From: Nocardioides pocheonensis
GTDB taxonomy: Bacteria; Actinomycetota; Actinomycetes; Propionibacteriales; Nocardioidaceae
Assembly: GCF_003725535.1 (NCBI RefSeq)
Contig: NZ_RJSF01000046.1
Location: 1 to 34,504 of the forward strand
Direction: 5' to 3'
DNA length: 34,504 nt
The position numbers and the translations under genes are program-made. Positions 15,812 to 24,668 of this stretch are shown here, in pieces; the first letter of the stretch is position 1, and each line of letters begins with the position of its first letter. The notes below the pieces were generated by a model. That model saw nothing but the letters and a program-made list of their open reading frames with translations. It did not search any database and had not been told where the DNA came from.

Positions 15812-17266
15812 TCAGCGCGCCTGCAGTGCGATCCACGCGCTGACTCGCATTCGGGGGTCATCGAACGAACCTCCGACCGCTGCCTCGATCGCCTCGATGC
15901 GGTTCCGGACCGTGTTGCGGTGGATGCCGAGCTCCTCTGCGACCTTGAGCCTTGATCCGTGGTGGCGAAGAAAGGAACGCAAGGTGTGGACCTGCTCCCC
16001 GTCCAACGGGCCGAGGAACGATGCGGCGAACGCCTGCGCTCTCTGCTGGTCGACCAGCGAGAGGGGGGCTTCGCTCATCAGTTGCTCCCAGGCCATGACC
16101 CGATTGCCGCTGTTCGCCTGCGCAAGCGCGAGCCCAGCGGTCTCGTAGCCGGCGCGAGCGTCGGACAGCGGAACCACCTGACCGACCCCGACGAGCGTGC
16201 CACGCGCCGCGATCTGCGCCGCCAGTGGGGCCGCCCGCCGCGGTGGCGCGACGATGCACAGCTCGCCGTTCACTCGTGACACCAGTCCACGCGCGTCGGC
16301 AAGCGCCTGGCCGTCTTCGAGCGCGTCCGCTGGCCCCACGAGCCGCAGGAACCGTACCTGGGCTGGAAGCTGCCGACTCTCCGGCTCCACATCGAGGACG
16401 AGCTGGGCGACCTCCGGCTCCCCGGCGAGCAACAGCTCCAGGGCCTTGTCCTGGATCATTCGGCGGGCCTCGCTGCGCGCGCGATCTTGCTCGGCGACGA
16501 GGCCCAGGAGGGAAACCGCGGCGGCGATTGCACTACGTTGAGCGTCGTTCGGCCGCTCTTTGGCGGACGCGGCCAGGTACGACGCCGGACGGCCGCTGAG
16601 GCCGATCGGGTGGATCGCCACGGTGCTCTCGGCGGCCGCGATCGTGGCCGCCGCGAGTAGCCCCTGAGGTCGGATCCGGCGGATTTCCGCAGCGATCTGC
16701 TCGACCATCATGAGCGCTGGCCCCGCCCCCACGGAAGCAAGTAGCTCGCCCTCCGTCGAGAGGGTGCACACCGCGCCGTCCAACACTCGGGCCAGTGTCT
16801 GCAGGATCGAGTGAGTCGCCTGTGGTCGAACGGCTGCAGCGGTGAGCCTGCGCTGGAGGTCCAGAGCGACGCGTGCGGCTTCGGCATGCTCCGCTTCGAG
16901 AAGCTGGGCGATGCGCTGACTGACAGCCACGAACGCGGTCGCTCGCGGCACCTCAACAAGGTTCATCCCGAGCCGCTCGCACGCGCGAACCAGGGCGGTC
17001 GGCGGCTTGGCATGAGTCAGTCCCGTACCGATGCCCACACATGACACGCCCGCCGTGACCAACCGCGAGACGTACTCCTGCCACTCACCACGCCAGCCTC
17101 GGGTCTTCAGCCCGGTGGTGAGCAACAGCTCGCCGCCCTCCAGGAACGGAGCCGGGTCCTTCAGCTCACTGGTCGCCACCCAGCGGACCTCTGCTGTCGC
17201 AGCCGCGAGATGGATCGCCCGCAGATCGAGCTCCGGCCTGTCGAGAATCGTGGCAAGGGTGACCAT
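15812..17266 (-). CDS. PucR-family transcriptional regulator 1
   Basis: A 484-residue regulator with the PucR architecture: an N-terminal purine-catabolism-regulator-like domain (about residues 5-125, with ATSELKDPAPFLEGGELLLTTG), a middle region with a GGDEF-like/CdaR-type fold, and a C-terminal helix-turn-helix (LRSFLRHHGSRLKVAEELGIHRNTVRNRIEAI, roughly the last 60 residues). PucR/CdaR proteins usually activate nearby catabolic genes in response to a metabolite. It is divergent from gabT-gabD with only 93 nt between, so it probably controls that pair and possibly itself. The ATG at 17266 lacks a Shine-Dalgarno and lies 6 nt after TATCCT, suggesting a leaderless mRNA. A GTG at 17272 is the alternative start. 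Confidence 0.92.
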   Translation of the reverse strand: MVTLATILDRPELDLRAIHLAAATAEVRWVATSELKDPAPFLEGGELLLTTGLKTRGWRGEWQEYVSRLVTAGVSCVGIGTGLTHAKPPTALVRACERLGMNLVEVPRATAFVAVSQRIAQLLEAEHAEAARVALDLQRRLTAAAVRPQATHSILQTLARVLDGAVCTLSTEGELLASVGAGPALMMVEQIAAEIRRIRPQGLLAAATIAAAESTVAIHPIGLSGRPASYLAASAKERPNDAQRSAIAAAVSLLGLVAEQDRARSEARRMIQDKALELLLAGEPEVAQLVLDVEPESRQLPAQVRFLRLVGPADALEDGQALADARGLVSRVNGELCIVAPPRRAAPLAAQIAARGTLVGVGQVVPLSDARAGYETAGLALAQANSGNRVMAWEQLMSEAPLSLVDQQRAQAFAASFLGPLDGEQVHTLRSFLRHHGSRLKVAEELGIHRNTVRNRIEAIEAAVGGSFDDPRMRVSAWIALQAR

Positions 17267-17359
17267 GTGCACAGGATATCGACCAAGATTGTGCAGTTCT
17301 GCCCTACCTGGGCCGTCGGCCGCTTCCTAGAGTTCGGTAGACGACCACAAGGAGTACGA
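17264..17359. promoter_or_regulatory. Divergent pucR / gabT control region
   Basis: The minus strand shows TATCCT (17278-17273), then 6 nt and the pucR ATG: a leaderless-type -10, with a poor -35. The palindrome TGTGCACA (17266-17273) overlaps that start, and a half site TGTGCA recurs at 17290-17295, 24 nt away. These are candidate PucR or other regulator sites. On the plus strand TAGAGT is a possible gabT -10, without a convincing -35; the gabT ribosome site AAGGAG is at the right end. Confidence 0.45.
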
Positions 17360-18709
17360 ATGCCGGAGCACGCAGCCCACGGCGGACCTGGGCTTCCCCA
17401 GGAGCGACGCGTCGTGACTGAGATCCCTGGACCTCGTTCCCGCGACCTGCAGGAGCGCAAGGGCGCCGCCGTCGCGCGTGGTGTTGGCACGACGCTCCCC
17501 GTCTACATCGTCGCGGCCGGTGGAGGCGTCCTGGTCGACGTGGACGGAAACTCACTCATCGACTTCGGTTCCGGGATCGCAGTAACAACCGTGGGGAACA
17601 GTGCGCCCCAGGTCGTCACGGCGGTGGCGGCGCAGGCGGCCGCTTTCACCCACACCTGCTTCATGGTCACTCCGTACGACGGCTACATCCGCGTCGCCGA
17701 AGCGCTTAACAGGCTCACCCCGGGCAGCCACGACAAACGGACGGTGCTGTTCAACTCGGGAGCCGAGGCCGTGGAGAACGCCGTCAAGATCGCGCGGTCC
17801 CACACCCGCAAACAGGCAGTGGTCGCCTTCGACCACGCCTACCACGGCCGGACGAACCTGACGATGGCTCTGACCGCCAAGAACATGCCGTACAAGAGCG
17901 GCTTCGGCCCGCTGGCCCCCGAGGTCTATCGCGCACCGCTCTCGTACCCGTTCCGCGACGGCGGTCTGGACGGAGCTACCGCTGCACGACGGGCGATCGA
18001 CGTCATCGAGAAGCAGGTCGGCAGCGAGAATCTCGCCGCACTCGTTATCGAGCCGATCCAGGGCGAGGGTGGCTTCATCGTCCCGGCCTCCGGTTTCGTT
18101 CAAGCGTTGGTCGACTGGTGCCATGCCAACGACGTGGTCTTCGTCGCTGACGAGGTTCAGACCGGGTTTGCGCGCACGGGCGAGATGTTCGCGGTCGATC
18201 ACGAGGGCGTCGTGCCCGACCTGATCGTCACAGCCAAGGGCATCGCCGGCGGGCTCCCGCTCGCGGCCGTCACCGGCCGCGCCGACATCATGGACGCGCC
18301 GCACGCGGGCGGGCTCGGCGGCACGTACGGCGGCAACCCGCTCGCCTGCGCCGCCGCGCTGGCGGTGCTGGAGACCATCGAAGCCGAGGGTCTGGTGGAC
18401 CGGGCCCGCGCGATCGGCAAGACGATGGTCGAGCGGCTCACCGCAATCCAGACCAAGGACTCGCGCCTCGGCGAGGTCCGCGGCCGCGGCGCGATGGTGG
18501 CCGTCGAGCTGGTGAGGCCGAGCACGACTGAGCCCGACGCTGAGCTGACCCGAACGATAGCCGCAGCCGCCCATTCCCGCGGCCTGGTCGTCCTGACCTG
18601 CGGCACCCACGGCAACGTGCTGCGGTTCCTGCCGCCTCTGTCCATGCCCGATCACCTCCTGAGCGAGGGCCTCGACGTCCTCGAGCAGATCTTCGAGGAG
18701 CACCCGTGA
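17360..18709 (+). CDS. gabT: 4-aminobutyrate aminotransferase
   Basis: A 449-residue class III PLP aminotransferase of the GABA transaminase group, transferring the amino group of GABA (or a similar omega-amino acid) to 2-oxoglutarate to give a semialdehyde and glutamate. Visible motifs are FGSGIAVTTVGN, FNSGAEAVENAVKIAR (131-146), DHAYHGRTNLTMALTAK, EPIQGEGGF, the PLP-binding Asp264 in FVADEVQTGFARTG and the Schiff-base lysine Lys293 in VTAKGIAGGLP. The ATG at 17360 follows AAGGAG at 6 nt; longer in-frame starts would run into the divergent promoter. The downstream semialdehyde dehydrogenase gene overlaps by four bases, the classic gabTD pair. Other omega-amino acids such as 5-aminovalerate remain possible substrates. 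Confidence 0.93.
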   Translation: MPEHAAHGGPGLPQERRVVTEIPGPRSRDLQERKGAAVARGVGTTLPVYIVAAGGGVLVDVDGNSLIDFGSGIAVTTVGNSAPQVVTAVAAQAAAFTHTCFMVTPYDGYIRVAEALNRLTPGSHDKRTVLFNSGAEAVENAVKIARSHTRKQAVVAFDHAYHGRTNLTMALTAKNMPYKSGFGPLAPEVYRAPLSYPFRDGGLDGATAARRAIDVIEKQVGSENLAALVIEPIQGEGGFIVPASGFVQALVDWCHANDVVFVADEVQTGFARTGEMFAVDHEGVVPDLIVTAKGIAGGLPLAAVTGRADIMDAPHAGGLGGTYGGNPLACAAALAVLETIEAEGLVDRARAIGKTMVERLTAIQTKDSRLGEVRGRGAMVAVELVRPSTTEPDAELTRTIAAAAHSRGLVVLTCGTHGNVLRFLPPLSMPDHLLSEGLDVLEQIFEEHP

Positions 18710-20211
18710 CGATGACCCTGCAGTCGCAACTCGAGGAGTCTGCGACGTCGCTCGTCGCGTCCTTGGATCCCGCGCGCGGGATCCGGCACGGCGGAAAGCG
18801 CCAGGCCGCCGCGGGCGGCGAGACCTTCGGCGTGGAAGAGCCCGCCACAGGCCAGCTCATTGCATCCGTCTCCGACGGCCGCGCAGCGGACGCCACGGCG
18901 GCCGTGGACGCCGCAGCCGCTGCTTTCCCGGGGTGGTCGGGCACGGCGCCTCGGGCGCGATCCGAGGTCGTGCGCCGGGCGTTCGAGCTCATGGTCGACA
19001 GGAGTGACCAGCTCGCCGGAATCATCGCCCTGGAGAACGGCAAGGCGCTTGCAGACGCGCGAGCTGAGGCTCTGTATGCAGCCGAGTTCTTCCGGTGGTT
19101 CGCCGAGGAGGCGGTCCGCGCCGACGGCCAGTACGGCGAGGCGCCGGCCGGCGGCACCCGCACGATCATCACAAGCCGGCCGGTCGGCGTGGCCGCCCTG
19201 GTCACCCCGTGGAACTTCCCGGCGGCGATGGCAACCCGCAAGATCGGGCCGGCGCTCGCAGCCGGGTGCACCGTCGTGCTCAAGCCGGCCTCGCTGACGC
19301 CCCTCACCGCGCTCTTGGTCGCCGACATCCTCGCGGAGGCCGGCGCACCCGACGGCGTGGTGAACGTCGTGCCGAGCACGCACTCTGGCGAAGTGGTGGG
19401 CAGCTGGCTCGAGGACGAACGGGTCCGCAAGATTTCATTCACCGGGTCGACGGGCGTAGGCCGCACCCTCCTTGCCCAGGCAGCAGCCCGAATCGTGAAC
19501 TCTTCGATGGAGCTCGGTGGCAATGCCCCCTTCGTCGTGGCACCGGACGCCGACCTCGACGTCGCGGTGGTCGGCGCCATGGTCGCCAAGTTCCGCAACG
19601 GTGGCCAGGCCTGTACCGCTGCCAACCGTTTCTACGTGCACGCCGATGTCGAGCCAGAGTTCACTGCGCGTTTCGGCGCGGCCATCGAATCGCTCAAGGT
19701 GGGCCCGTCCTTCGGTGACGGCACCGACGTCGGTCCGCTGATCAGTGCCAGCGCCGTGCGCGACGTCACCGCACTGGTCGACCACGCGGTCCTCGGCGGC
19801 GCGAGGGTCACCCACCGGGCGATTGCGCCAACCGACACCGGGCACTTCTACCCGCCCACCCTGCTGACCGGAGTGTCAGCTGACGCTCCGATCCTGCGCG
19901 AGGAGATCTTCGGGCCGGTCGCGCCCGTAGTGACCTGGCGCGACCGGGATGAGCTGCTGCAGATGCTCAACGACACCGCCTACGGCCTCGCGGCGTACGT
20001 CTTCTCCAGTGACTTGAAGTGGGCTCTCCAGCTCGCCGAACGCATCGAGGCCGGCATGGTCGGAGTGAACCGCGGCGTGGTCTCCGATCCGTCGGCCCCG
20101 TTCGGTGGCGTGAACCAGAGCGGGATCGGGCGCGAAGGCGCCCGGGACGGGATCCGCGAGTACCAGGAGACCCAGTACTTCTCCGTGGACTGGAGCGTAC
20201 CGGGCAGTTGA
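18706..20211 (+). CDS. gabD: Succinate-semialdehyde dehydrogenase (NAD(P)+), aldehyde dehydrogenase superfamily
   Basis: A 501-residue aldehyde dehydrogenase oxidising the semialdehyde made by GabT, most likely succinate semialdehyde to succinate for the TCA cycle. The catalytic residues are Glu269 (MELGGNAPF) and Cys303 (NGGQACTAANRF). The oxyanion Asn170 is in TPWNFP, and the cofactor motif FTGSTGVGR and EEIFGPVAPV are intact. The GTG start at 18706 overlaps the gabT stop (GTGA) and has GAGGAG at 5 nt; an ATG at 18712 is the alternative. It ends 72 nt from the convergent alpha/beta hydrolase gene. Confidence 0.92.
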   Translation: MTMTLQSQLEESATSLVASLDPARGIRHGGKRQAAAGGETFGVEEPATGQLIASVSDGRAADATAAVDAAAAAFPGWSGTAPRARSEVVRRAFELMVDRSDQLAGIIALENGKALADARAEALYAAEFFRWFAEEAVRADGQYGEAPAGGTRTIITSRPVGVAALVTPWNFPAAMATRKIGPALAAGCTVVLKPASLTPLTALLVADILAEAGAPDGVVNVVPSTHSGEVVGSWLEDERVRKISFTGSTGVGRTLLAQAAARIVNSSMELGGNAPFVVAPDADLDVAVVGAMVAKFRNGGQACTAANRFYVHADVEPEFTARFGAAIESLKVGPSFGDGTDVGPLISASAVRDVTALVDHAVLGGARVTHRAIAPTDTGHFYPPTLLTGVSADAPILREEIFGPVAPVVTWRDRDELLQMLNDTAYGLAAYVFSSDLKWALQLAERIEAGMVGVNRGVVSDPSAPFGGVNQSGIGREGARDGIREYQETQYFSVDWSVPGS

Positions 20212-20283
20212 GGGCAGTCATCGCCTCGCGCCGATCGAACGGACATCCGAGGTTGAGGTGTTGTGGTCGCCGACGGGTTCTGC

Positions 20284-21084
20284 TCAATCGTCCGCAGCCG
20301 CGAAGTCGAGCAGCTGACGGTTGAACTCGACCGACTCACTCACGTGGGGGTTGTGACCACTCTTCCTGAAGACGGAGAAGCGCGAACCCGGAACTTGACT
20401 CGCGAACCACTCCATTCCCTCCTGGTGGTAATAGTTGGTGAAGGACGACGTGACGACCCAGGTGGGCACCGGGATGCGGGGAAGCGTGTCGCGCCAGTCG
20501 GCAACAAAGTGGTCTACGAAGAGTTTGAGGACGGCTTCGTGATCGAAGGAGTCCCATGGCTCCTCCGCCATTGCCGAGCCTTCAGGCAACGCAGGTTCCA
20601 GATCTTCGTTGCTCCACTTGACGCGCCAGTGCACGCAGTCTTGAAGGTTGTCCCAGGTCACGCCCTTGACGCCCCAGCTCCAACTTTCGTCATTGACGAT
20701 CTTGGGAGACTGGTCGATGGAGACAAACCGTGCGATCCGGCCGAACCCGGAGATAGTGAACATGGCGAGCGCTACCGAGACCCCCATCGAGTGCCCGACG
20801 AGTACGACGTCCTCGAGGTCGAGGAGTTCGAGCAGCTCGCGAGTGTCCTGGCCCAAGCGCGCCAGCGTCTGGCCGTGCTTGGGCTTGTCGGACGCTCCGT
20901 GCCCTCGGAGATCGACCGCGATCACCCGGTGGCCTGCTGCCAAGAGCGCTTCTCGTTGGAACTCCCAATGTCCGCGCCTGCACCCGTATCCGTGCAGTAG
21001 CACGAACGGCGTGCCGGTCCCCTCGTCGTCGTACGCGATGTTCACCCCGTCCGAGGTGCGCATGACCAAGTTGGTGCCTGTCAC
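20284..21084 (-). CDS. Alpha/beta-hydrolase fold protein
   Basis: A 266-residue alpha/beta hydrolase. Evidence: the oxyanion-hole motif LLHGYGC, the DLRGHGASDKP strand-loop, the nucleophile elbow GHSMG with Ser99 and the C-terminal SGHNPH with His244. The usual acid aspartate after strand 7 is not obvious; that place reads VVTSSFTNYYH. The third triad residue may come from elsewhere. Family members hydrolyse esters, lactones, C-C bonds or epoxides, so specificity is open. The start is GTG 21084 with AAAGGG at about 5 nt; an ATG seven codons later is possible. The HpaI-type aldolase gene lies 71 nt upstream, suggesting one operon. Confidence 0.9.
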   Translation of the reverse strand: MTGTNLVMRTSDGVNIAYDDEGTGTPFVLLHGYGCRRGHWEFQREALLAAGHRVIAVDLRGHGASDKPKHGQTLARLGQDTRELLELLDLEDVVLVGHSMGVSVALAMFTISGFGRIARFVSIDQSPKIVNDESWSWGVKGVTWDNLQDCVHWRVKWSNEDLEPALPEGSAMAEEPWDSFDHEAVLKLFVDHFVADWRDTLPRIPVPTWVVTSSFTNYYHQEGMEWFASQVPGSRFSVFRKSGHNPHVSESVEFNRQLLDFAAADD

Positions 21085-21155
21085 GGGTCCCCTTTCGGGT
21101 TTCGTTGGTGCGCTGCTTCCCATCTGCCTGCTCGCTCCGGTCCTTGATCTTCGAC

Positions 21156-21935
21156 TCAGAACCAACTGTGGACCAGGTTGTCGCGTCCCAAGGCGCTCGT
21201 CATCGATCCGATCTGGCGAATCATCAAGCCGAGGTCGGAGCCGAGAGAGACCATGCCGAAGCCTTGGTCACGGCGTGCTATCGCCTCGTATGTACTTCGC
21301 GCAACGATGCCGGCGCTGATCCCGCGCTCTCGCGCTCGGGCCAGGATGTCCAGGTTGATCTCGGCAACTCCAGGACCCTCCCACTCACCGACAGCCCCTC
21401 TGCTCGCGGACATGTCCGCCGGCCCGAGAAAGACCGCGTCGATCTCGCTGACCGACAGGATGTCGTCGAGATTGTCATATGCCGTTTGTGTCTCGATCAT
21501 CGGCACGAAGAGCAGGTCCTGGTTGGCGCCCCTGACGTAGCGAGTCAGGTCGAGGCCCCAGGTCACGCTTCGCTCACCGCCGATGCCGCGACGACCTAGC
21601 GGGGGGTAGTACACGTGCTGGCTGACTGCGCGGACCTCATCGCCCGTGTTGACCAGAGGAACGATGACGCCGTGCGCCCCCACGTCGAGGGCTCGTTTGA
21701 TCGGCTCCAGCTCTTGAGAGGGGGGACGGACAAGCACCGTGAGATCGGTTCCGCGTGCGGCTGTGACGTGACCCTGGATCGCTCGGTAGTCGAGGTACCC
21801 GTGCTCCATGTCGACGCAGATCCAGTCCAATCCCAAGGCCCCGGCAATCTCGGTGACCGCCGAAGCCTCAGACGTCACCCAAAGGCCGTACGCCGTCTCG
21901 TTTGCCGCGAGCTTGGCGCGAAGTGCCTCGTTCAC
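21156..21935 (-). CDS. HpcH/HpaI class II aldolase family protein
   Basis: A 259-residue TIM-barrel aldolase of the HpaI type, which cleaves 4-hydroxy-2-oxo acids to pyruvate and an aldehyde using a divalent metal. Residues equivalent to the E. coli HpaI active site are present at nearly identical numbers: His45 (DMEHG), Arg70 (LVRPP), Glu148 (PMIETQ) and Asp174 (GPADMS). That agreement, with GGAGG 9 nt upstream (21949-21945), favours the GTG start at 21935 over the ATG at 21962, which has no good ribosome site and adds nine residues. Neighbours are the hydrolase downstream and a zinc alcohol dehydrogenase upstream, so aldehyde made here could be reduced or oxidised locally. Confidence 0.92.
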   Translation of the reverse strand: MNEALRAKLAANETAYGLWVTSEASAVTEIAGALGLDWICVDMEHGYLDYRAIQGHVTAARGTDLTVLVRPPSQELEPIKRALDVGAHGVIVPLVNTGDEVRAVSQHVYYPPLGRRGIGGERSVTWGLDLTRYVRGANQDLLFVPMIETQTAYDNLDDILSVSEIDAVFLGPADMSASRGAVGEWEGPGVAEINLDILARARERGISAGIVARSTYEAIARRDQGFGMVSLGSDLGLMIRQIGSMTSALGRDNLVHSWF

Positions 21936-22159
21936 TTGTCTGGACCTCCGTGGCTCGTTCATGCCGTTTCATTCAGCAACAGATTGCTCCGCTTTGGAGT
22001 GCATCTGGCTCCGCGCATCCGCATCACACTCACGCCCCGCGTCCGTGTTCGCCAGTTGCAGGTGACCAGTCGGATCGCATGACGTGTCGCTTCTCCAATC
22101 CAGCCTGACCAAGAAGGCTGCGGTCGTCTCCCTAAGCTTCAGTGGTCTCGCCTGCGTGA

Positions 22160-23221
22160 TCAGATCCCTTCGACGTCGTCTGGTAGAGATGGGTCAAGGA
22201 GGACCTTCCCGGCGTCGCCGCGCATCAACGTCAACGCGCGCGGAAGGGCGCTGATCGGGAGCCGGTGGGTGATCAGCCCCTCCAGGTCGACCTTCCCGCT
22301 CACGACCAGCCCGGTGAGTCTGTCCCAGGTGTCCCAGATCGAGCGGCCCCAGCTACCGCGGAGCGTGATGCCGCGGGTGATCAGGGTCTCGGTCACATCG
22401 AGCGGTAGGTTCGCCTTGACCAACCCGACCGCGACCACCGTGCCTTCCCGACGGACGGCAGACAGCGCCGCCTGCATCGCCGCCAAGGCTCCTGAGCACT
22501 CGAGCACCAGGTCGTAGCCGCCTCGCACTCGCGTCGTCGTGTCGGCGGCAGCCACGGCATCGACGCCCGGCGGGATGGCTTGTACGCCCAAAGCCTCGGC
22601 GAGTCGACGACGGTGTTCATTGGGTTCGACCACGACCACTCGTCGGGCGCCGAGCGCGTTCGCGATCTGCGCTCCGACAAGGCCCACCGGTCCTGCGCCG
22701 GACACCAACACGGATGCGCCCGCCAAGTCGACGCCGGATCGAAGGACGCCGTGCATGGCACTTCCAGCGGATTCGAGCAGCGCAGCTGTCTTGGTCTCGA
22801 TCTCCTCGGGCAGCAAGTAGCAGCTCCTTGCCGGCACGACCACACGCTCCGCAAATGCGCCGTCCACTGTGACTCCGAGTAGGTCCATCCGCGCGCAGTT
22901 GTGCCCGATGCCGCTGCGACAGGACCAGCATTGTCCGCAGTGAAGGTGAGTCTCCATCGCGACGCGCGTTCCCAGCGCTGGTCCGTCGGTCTGAGGACCG
23001 ACTTCGATGACTGTGCCCGCGCACTCGTGCCCCATCGTGCGAGGAAACGTCATCTGTAGGTCGCTGGCAGCATCGCCGTGGTCGAAGAACGCCATGTCGC
23101 TGCCACACACCGACACGGCCGCAACCTCAAGACGAACCTCACCCGACCCCAGCGAAGGTTCAGTCCGGTCGGTCACGAACTGACAACCTGGGCCAGGGCC
23201 AGCCTTGATCACGGCACGCAT
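22160..23221 (-). CDS. Zinc-dependent medium-chain alcohol dehydrogenase
   Basis: A 353-residue MDR-family dehydrogenase interconverting a secondary or polyol-type alcohol and ketone with NAD(P). The catalytic zinc ligands are Cys39 (VCGSD), His65 and Glu66 (MGHECAG). Four structural-zinc cysteines are present: Cys95, Cys98, Cys101 and Cys109 (CGQCWSC...NC). The Rossmann motif GAGPVGLVGAQ is followed by VVVEPNEHRR, whose glutamate favours NAD+. The pattern is closest to the threonine/sorbitol dehydrogenase-like group. Start uncertain: ATG 23221, GTG 23224 and TTG 23227 are consecutive, with only a weak GGGA upstream. The aldolase gene is about 220 nt downstream. Confidence 0.9.
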   Translation of the reverse strand: MRAVIKAGPGPGCQFVTDRTEPSLGSGEVRLEVAAVSVCGSDMAFFDHGDAASDLQMTFPRTMGHECAGTVIEVGPQTDGPALGTRVAMETHLHCGQCWSCRSGIGHNCARMDLLGVTVDGAFAERVVVPARSCYLLPEEIETKTAALLESAGSAMHGVLRSGVDLAGASVLVSGAGPVGLVGAQIANALGARRVVVVEPNEHRRRLAEALGVQAIPPGVDAVAAADTTTRVRGGYDLVLECSGALAAMQAALSAVRREGTVVAVGLVKANLPLDVTETLITRGITLRGSWGRSIWDTWDRLTGLVVSGKVDLEGLITHRLPISALPRALTLMRGDAGKVLLDPSLPDDVEGI

Positions 23222-23364
23222 CACCAAAGTGTGGTCCCGCTTCCCCGCGGCAGGTACCGCCGATCGTCGAAGGTCCGAGCGAGCCCGTACTACTCACGAC
23301 GCAAGGCACGACAGCCAGGACCCAGCTCCTCGAGAGACAAGGATCCGTAGGCAGACCGCGACTC

Positions 23365-24567
23365 CTACGGTCGTTGCCCGGCGTTCGCGATCGACATGAG
23401 CTCGAGCCCGACATGAAGGGCCAGGCGAGTGCGCCCGTCCGCCAGATCCAGGTCAGCGAGCTCCTGCACCCGGCCGAGCCGGTAGTACAGAGTGGTGCGG
23501 TGGATGTGAAGGGCATCGGCTGCCTCGGGGCTCGACCCTCCATGATCCAGATAGGCGCGAACAGTCTTCGTGAGCTGTCCGTCGCTGTCGACCTCGATCA
23601 GCCGCCGGAGTTCACTGGGCAGCGCATGCGGAGTACGCCCGCTCGGCGGGATCCGCAGCAAAGAGGCATATGCGCCGAGCTCGTCCCAGAGGACGACAGG
23701 GCCCGGTAGCAGGCCCGGGGCGGCTGACGCCGCGAGCCGTGCCTGGTCGGCCGTGTCGACCGCGAGATCGAGCCCCTCGACAACAGTTCCGATGCCGCAC
23801 ACCCAGTCGAAGCGCTGCGCGCTCAGGTCGTTGATCCGCCCGACCATCCGCGTCGCGCGACGCATGATCTGCTGACGAGCACCGGATCCCCCCAACCCGA
23901 GGAGGACCACGGCAGTGCTGTCATGCGCTGCGTAGAGGAACGCTGCCGGTTCATCGCGCGCCTGAACACGAAGCCCGCTGGTGAGCGCGATCGCCGCATG
24001 GCTGGCGGCGGCGCGTGGCACGTCAGCCGTCAAGTGGAGCGCAACCATTGGTGAGAAGCGAGTGGGGTCGTGCCGTTCTTCAAGGTCTGACAACGCCTGC
24101 CGCCTGCTCAGAGCGCTGGAGCTGATCAGGTCCCACACCGCTTCCTCGCCGCCGGACCCGTCCTCCTCGACCATCGACTTGAGGTAGGGGGCCATGTCCG
24201 CCGCGGCAGCAGTGATCTCGGTGAGCTCGGCAGTCGTCAGGGTGCTGTCGGCGTCCATGACCATCAGCAGGCCGAGCAACTCCGCTCTCCAACGGATGGG
24301 CACACACACCCGCGCCTTCATGCCAATCTCGGGCAGCGGTGGAATGACGCCTGCAGTCGTCCAGTGGGTCACGCCCTGCGCCAGAACATGCCCGAGCGCT
24401 TTTCTTCCCGCTTCCCGCTGGAGGACGCCACGAACGCGCACCTCGTCTTCGTCGCCGAAATGCCGGCTGGCGACCACCAGGCGGACCGTCGCGTCATCGA
24501 TCACGACCGACCGACCAAGCCTCTCGGCCAGCTCGTCGACGGCCCGCTGCAGTTGCTCGATGGCCAC
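23365..24567 (-). CDS. PucR/CdaR-type transcriptional regulator 2
   Basis: A 400-residue regulator with a different N-terminus from regulator 1. Residues about 1-145 look like a GAF/sensor-type domain (VVIDDATVRLVVASRHFGDED, VCVPIRWRAELLGLLMVMD). The middle is a CdaR-like region, and the last 60 residues form the PucR helix-turn-helix (VRAYLDHGGSSPEAADALHIHRTTLYYRLGRV). It probably senses a pathway intermediate and controls the surrounding aldolase-ADH-SDR genes, though no direct link is visible. The start is GTG 24567, with no Shine-Dalgarno but TAGAAT six bases upstream, so a leaderless mRNA is likely. The SDR gene upstream ends about 100 nt away. Confidence 0.9.
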   Translation of the reverse strand: MAIEQLQRAVDELAERLGRSVVIDDATVRLVVASRHFGDEDEVRVRGVLQREAGRKALGHVLAQGVTHWTTAGVIPPLPEIGMKARVCVPIRWRAELLGLLMVMDADSTLTTAELTEITAAAADMAPYLKSMVEEDGSGGEEAVWDLISSSALSRRQALSDLEERHDPTRFSPMVALHLTADVPRAAASHAAIALTSGLRVQARDEPAAFLYAAHDSTAVVLLGLGGSGARQQIMRRATRMVGRINDLSAQRFDWVCGIGTVVEGLDLAVDTADQARLAASAAPGLLPGPVVLWDELGAYASLLRIPPSGRTPHALPSELRRLIEVDSDGQLTKTVRAYLDHGGSSPEAADALHIHRTTLYYRLGRVQELADLDLADGRTRLALHVGLELMSIANAGQRP

Positions 24568-24602
24568 CTGAGGATTCTACAGAGAGAGGAACGGCGACGG
24601 AC
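24568..24602 (-). promoter_or_regulatory. Predicted leaderless promoter of PucR-type regulator 2
   Basis: Minus strand: TAGAAT (24579-24574), then CCTCAG, then the GTG start at 24567. A strong TANNNT box six bases before the start codon, with no purine-rich ribosome site, is the leaderless pattern. The -35 position (about 24602-24597, GTCCGT) is a poor match. Confidence 0.5.
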
Positions 24603-24668
24603 CCTGATGTTCATCGTCGGCGTCCTTCGGCCGGAATCCCGACACGCGGGCGGTCCGCATCGGGTCGT

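Noticed and set aside
17552-18703. 383-codon open frame on the minus strand
   Set aside because: Mirror of gabT; the plus-strand frame has all PLP-enzyme motifs.
18438-19625. 395-codon open frame on the minus strand across the gabT/gabD junction
   Set aside because: Ser/Arg/Ala-rich frame without motifs, antisense to two firmly identified genes.
21963-22159. Possible terminator (CAGCC...GGCTG) after the alcohol dehydrogenase gene
   Set aside because: Five base pairs with a ten-base loop; too weak.
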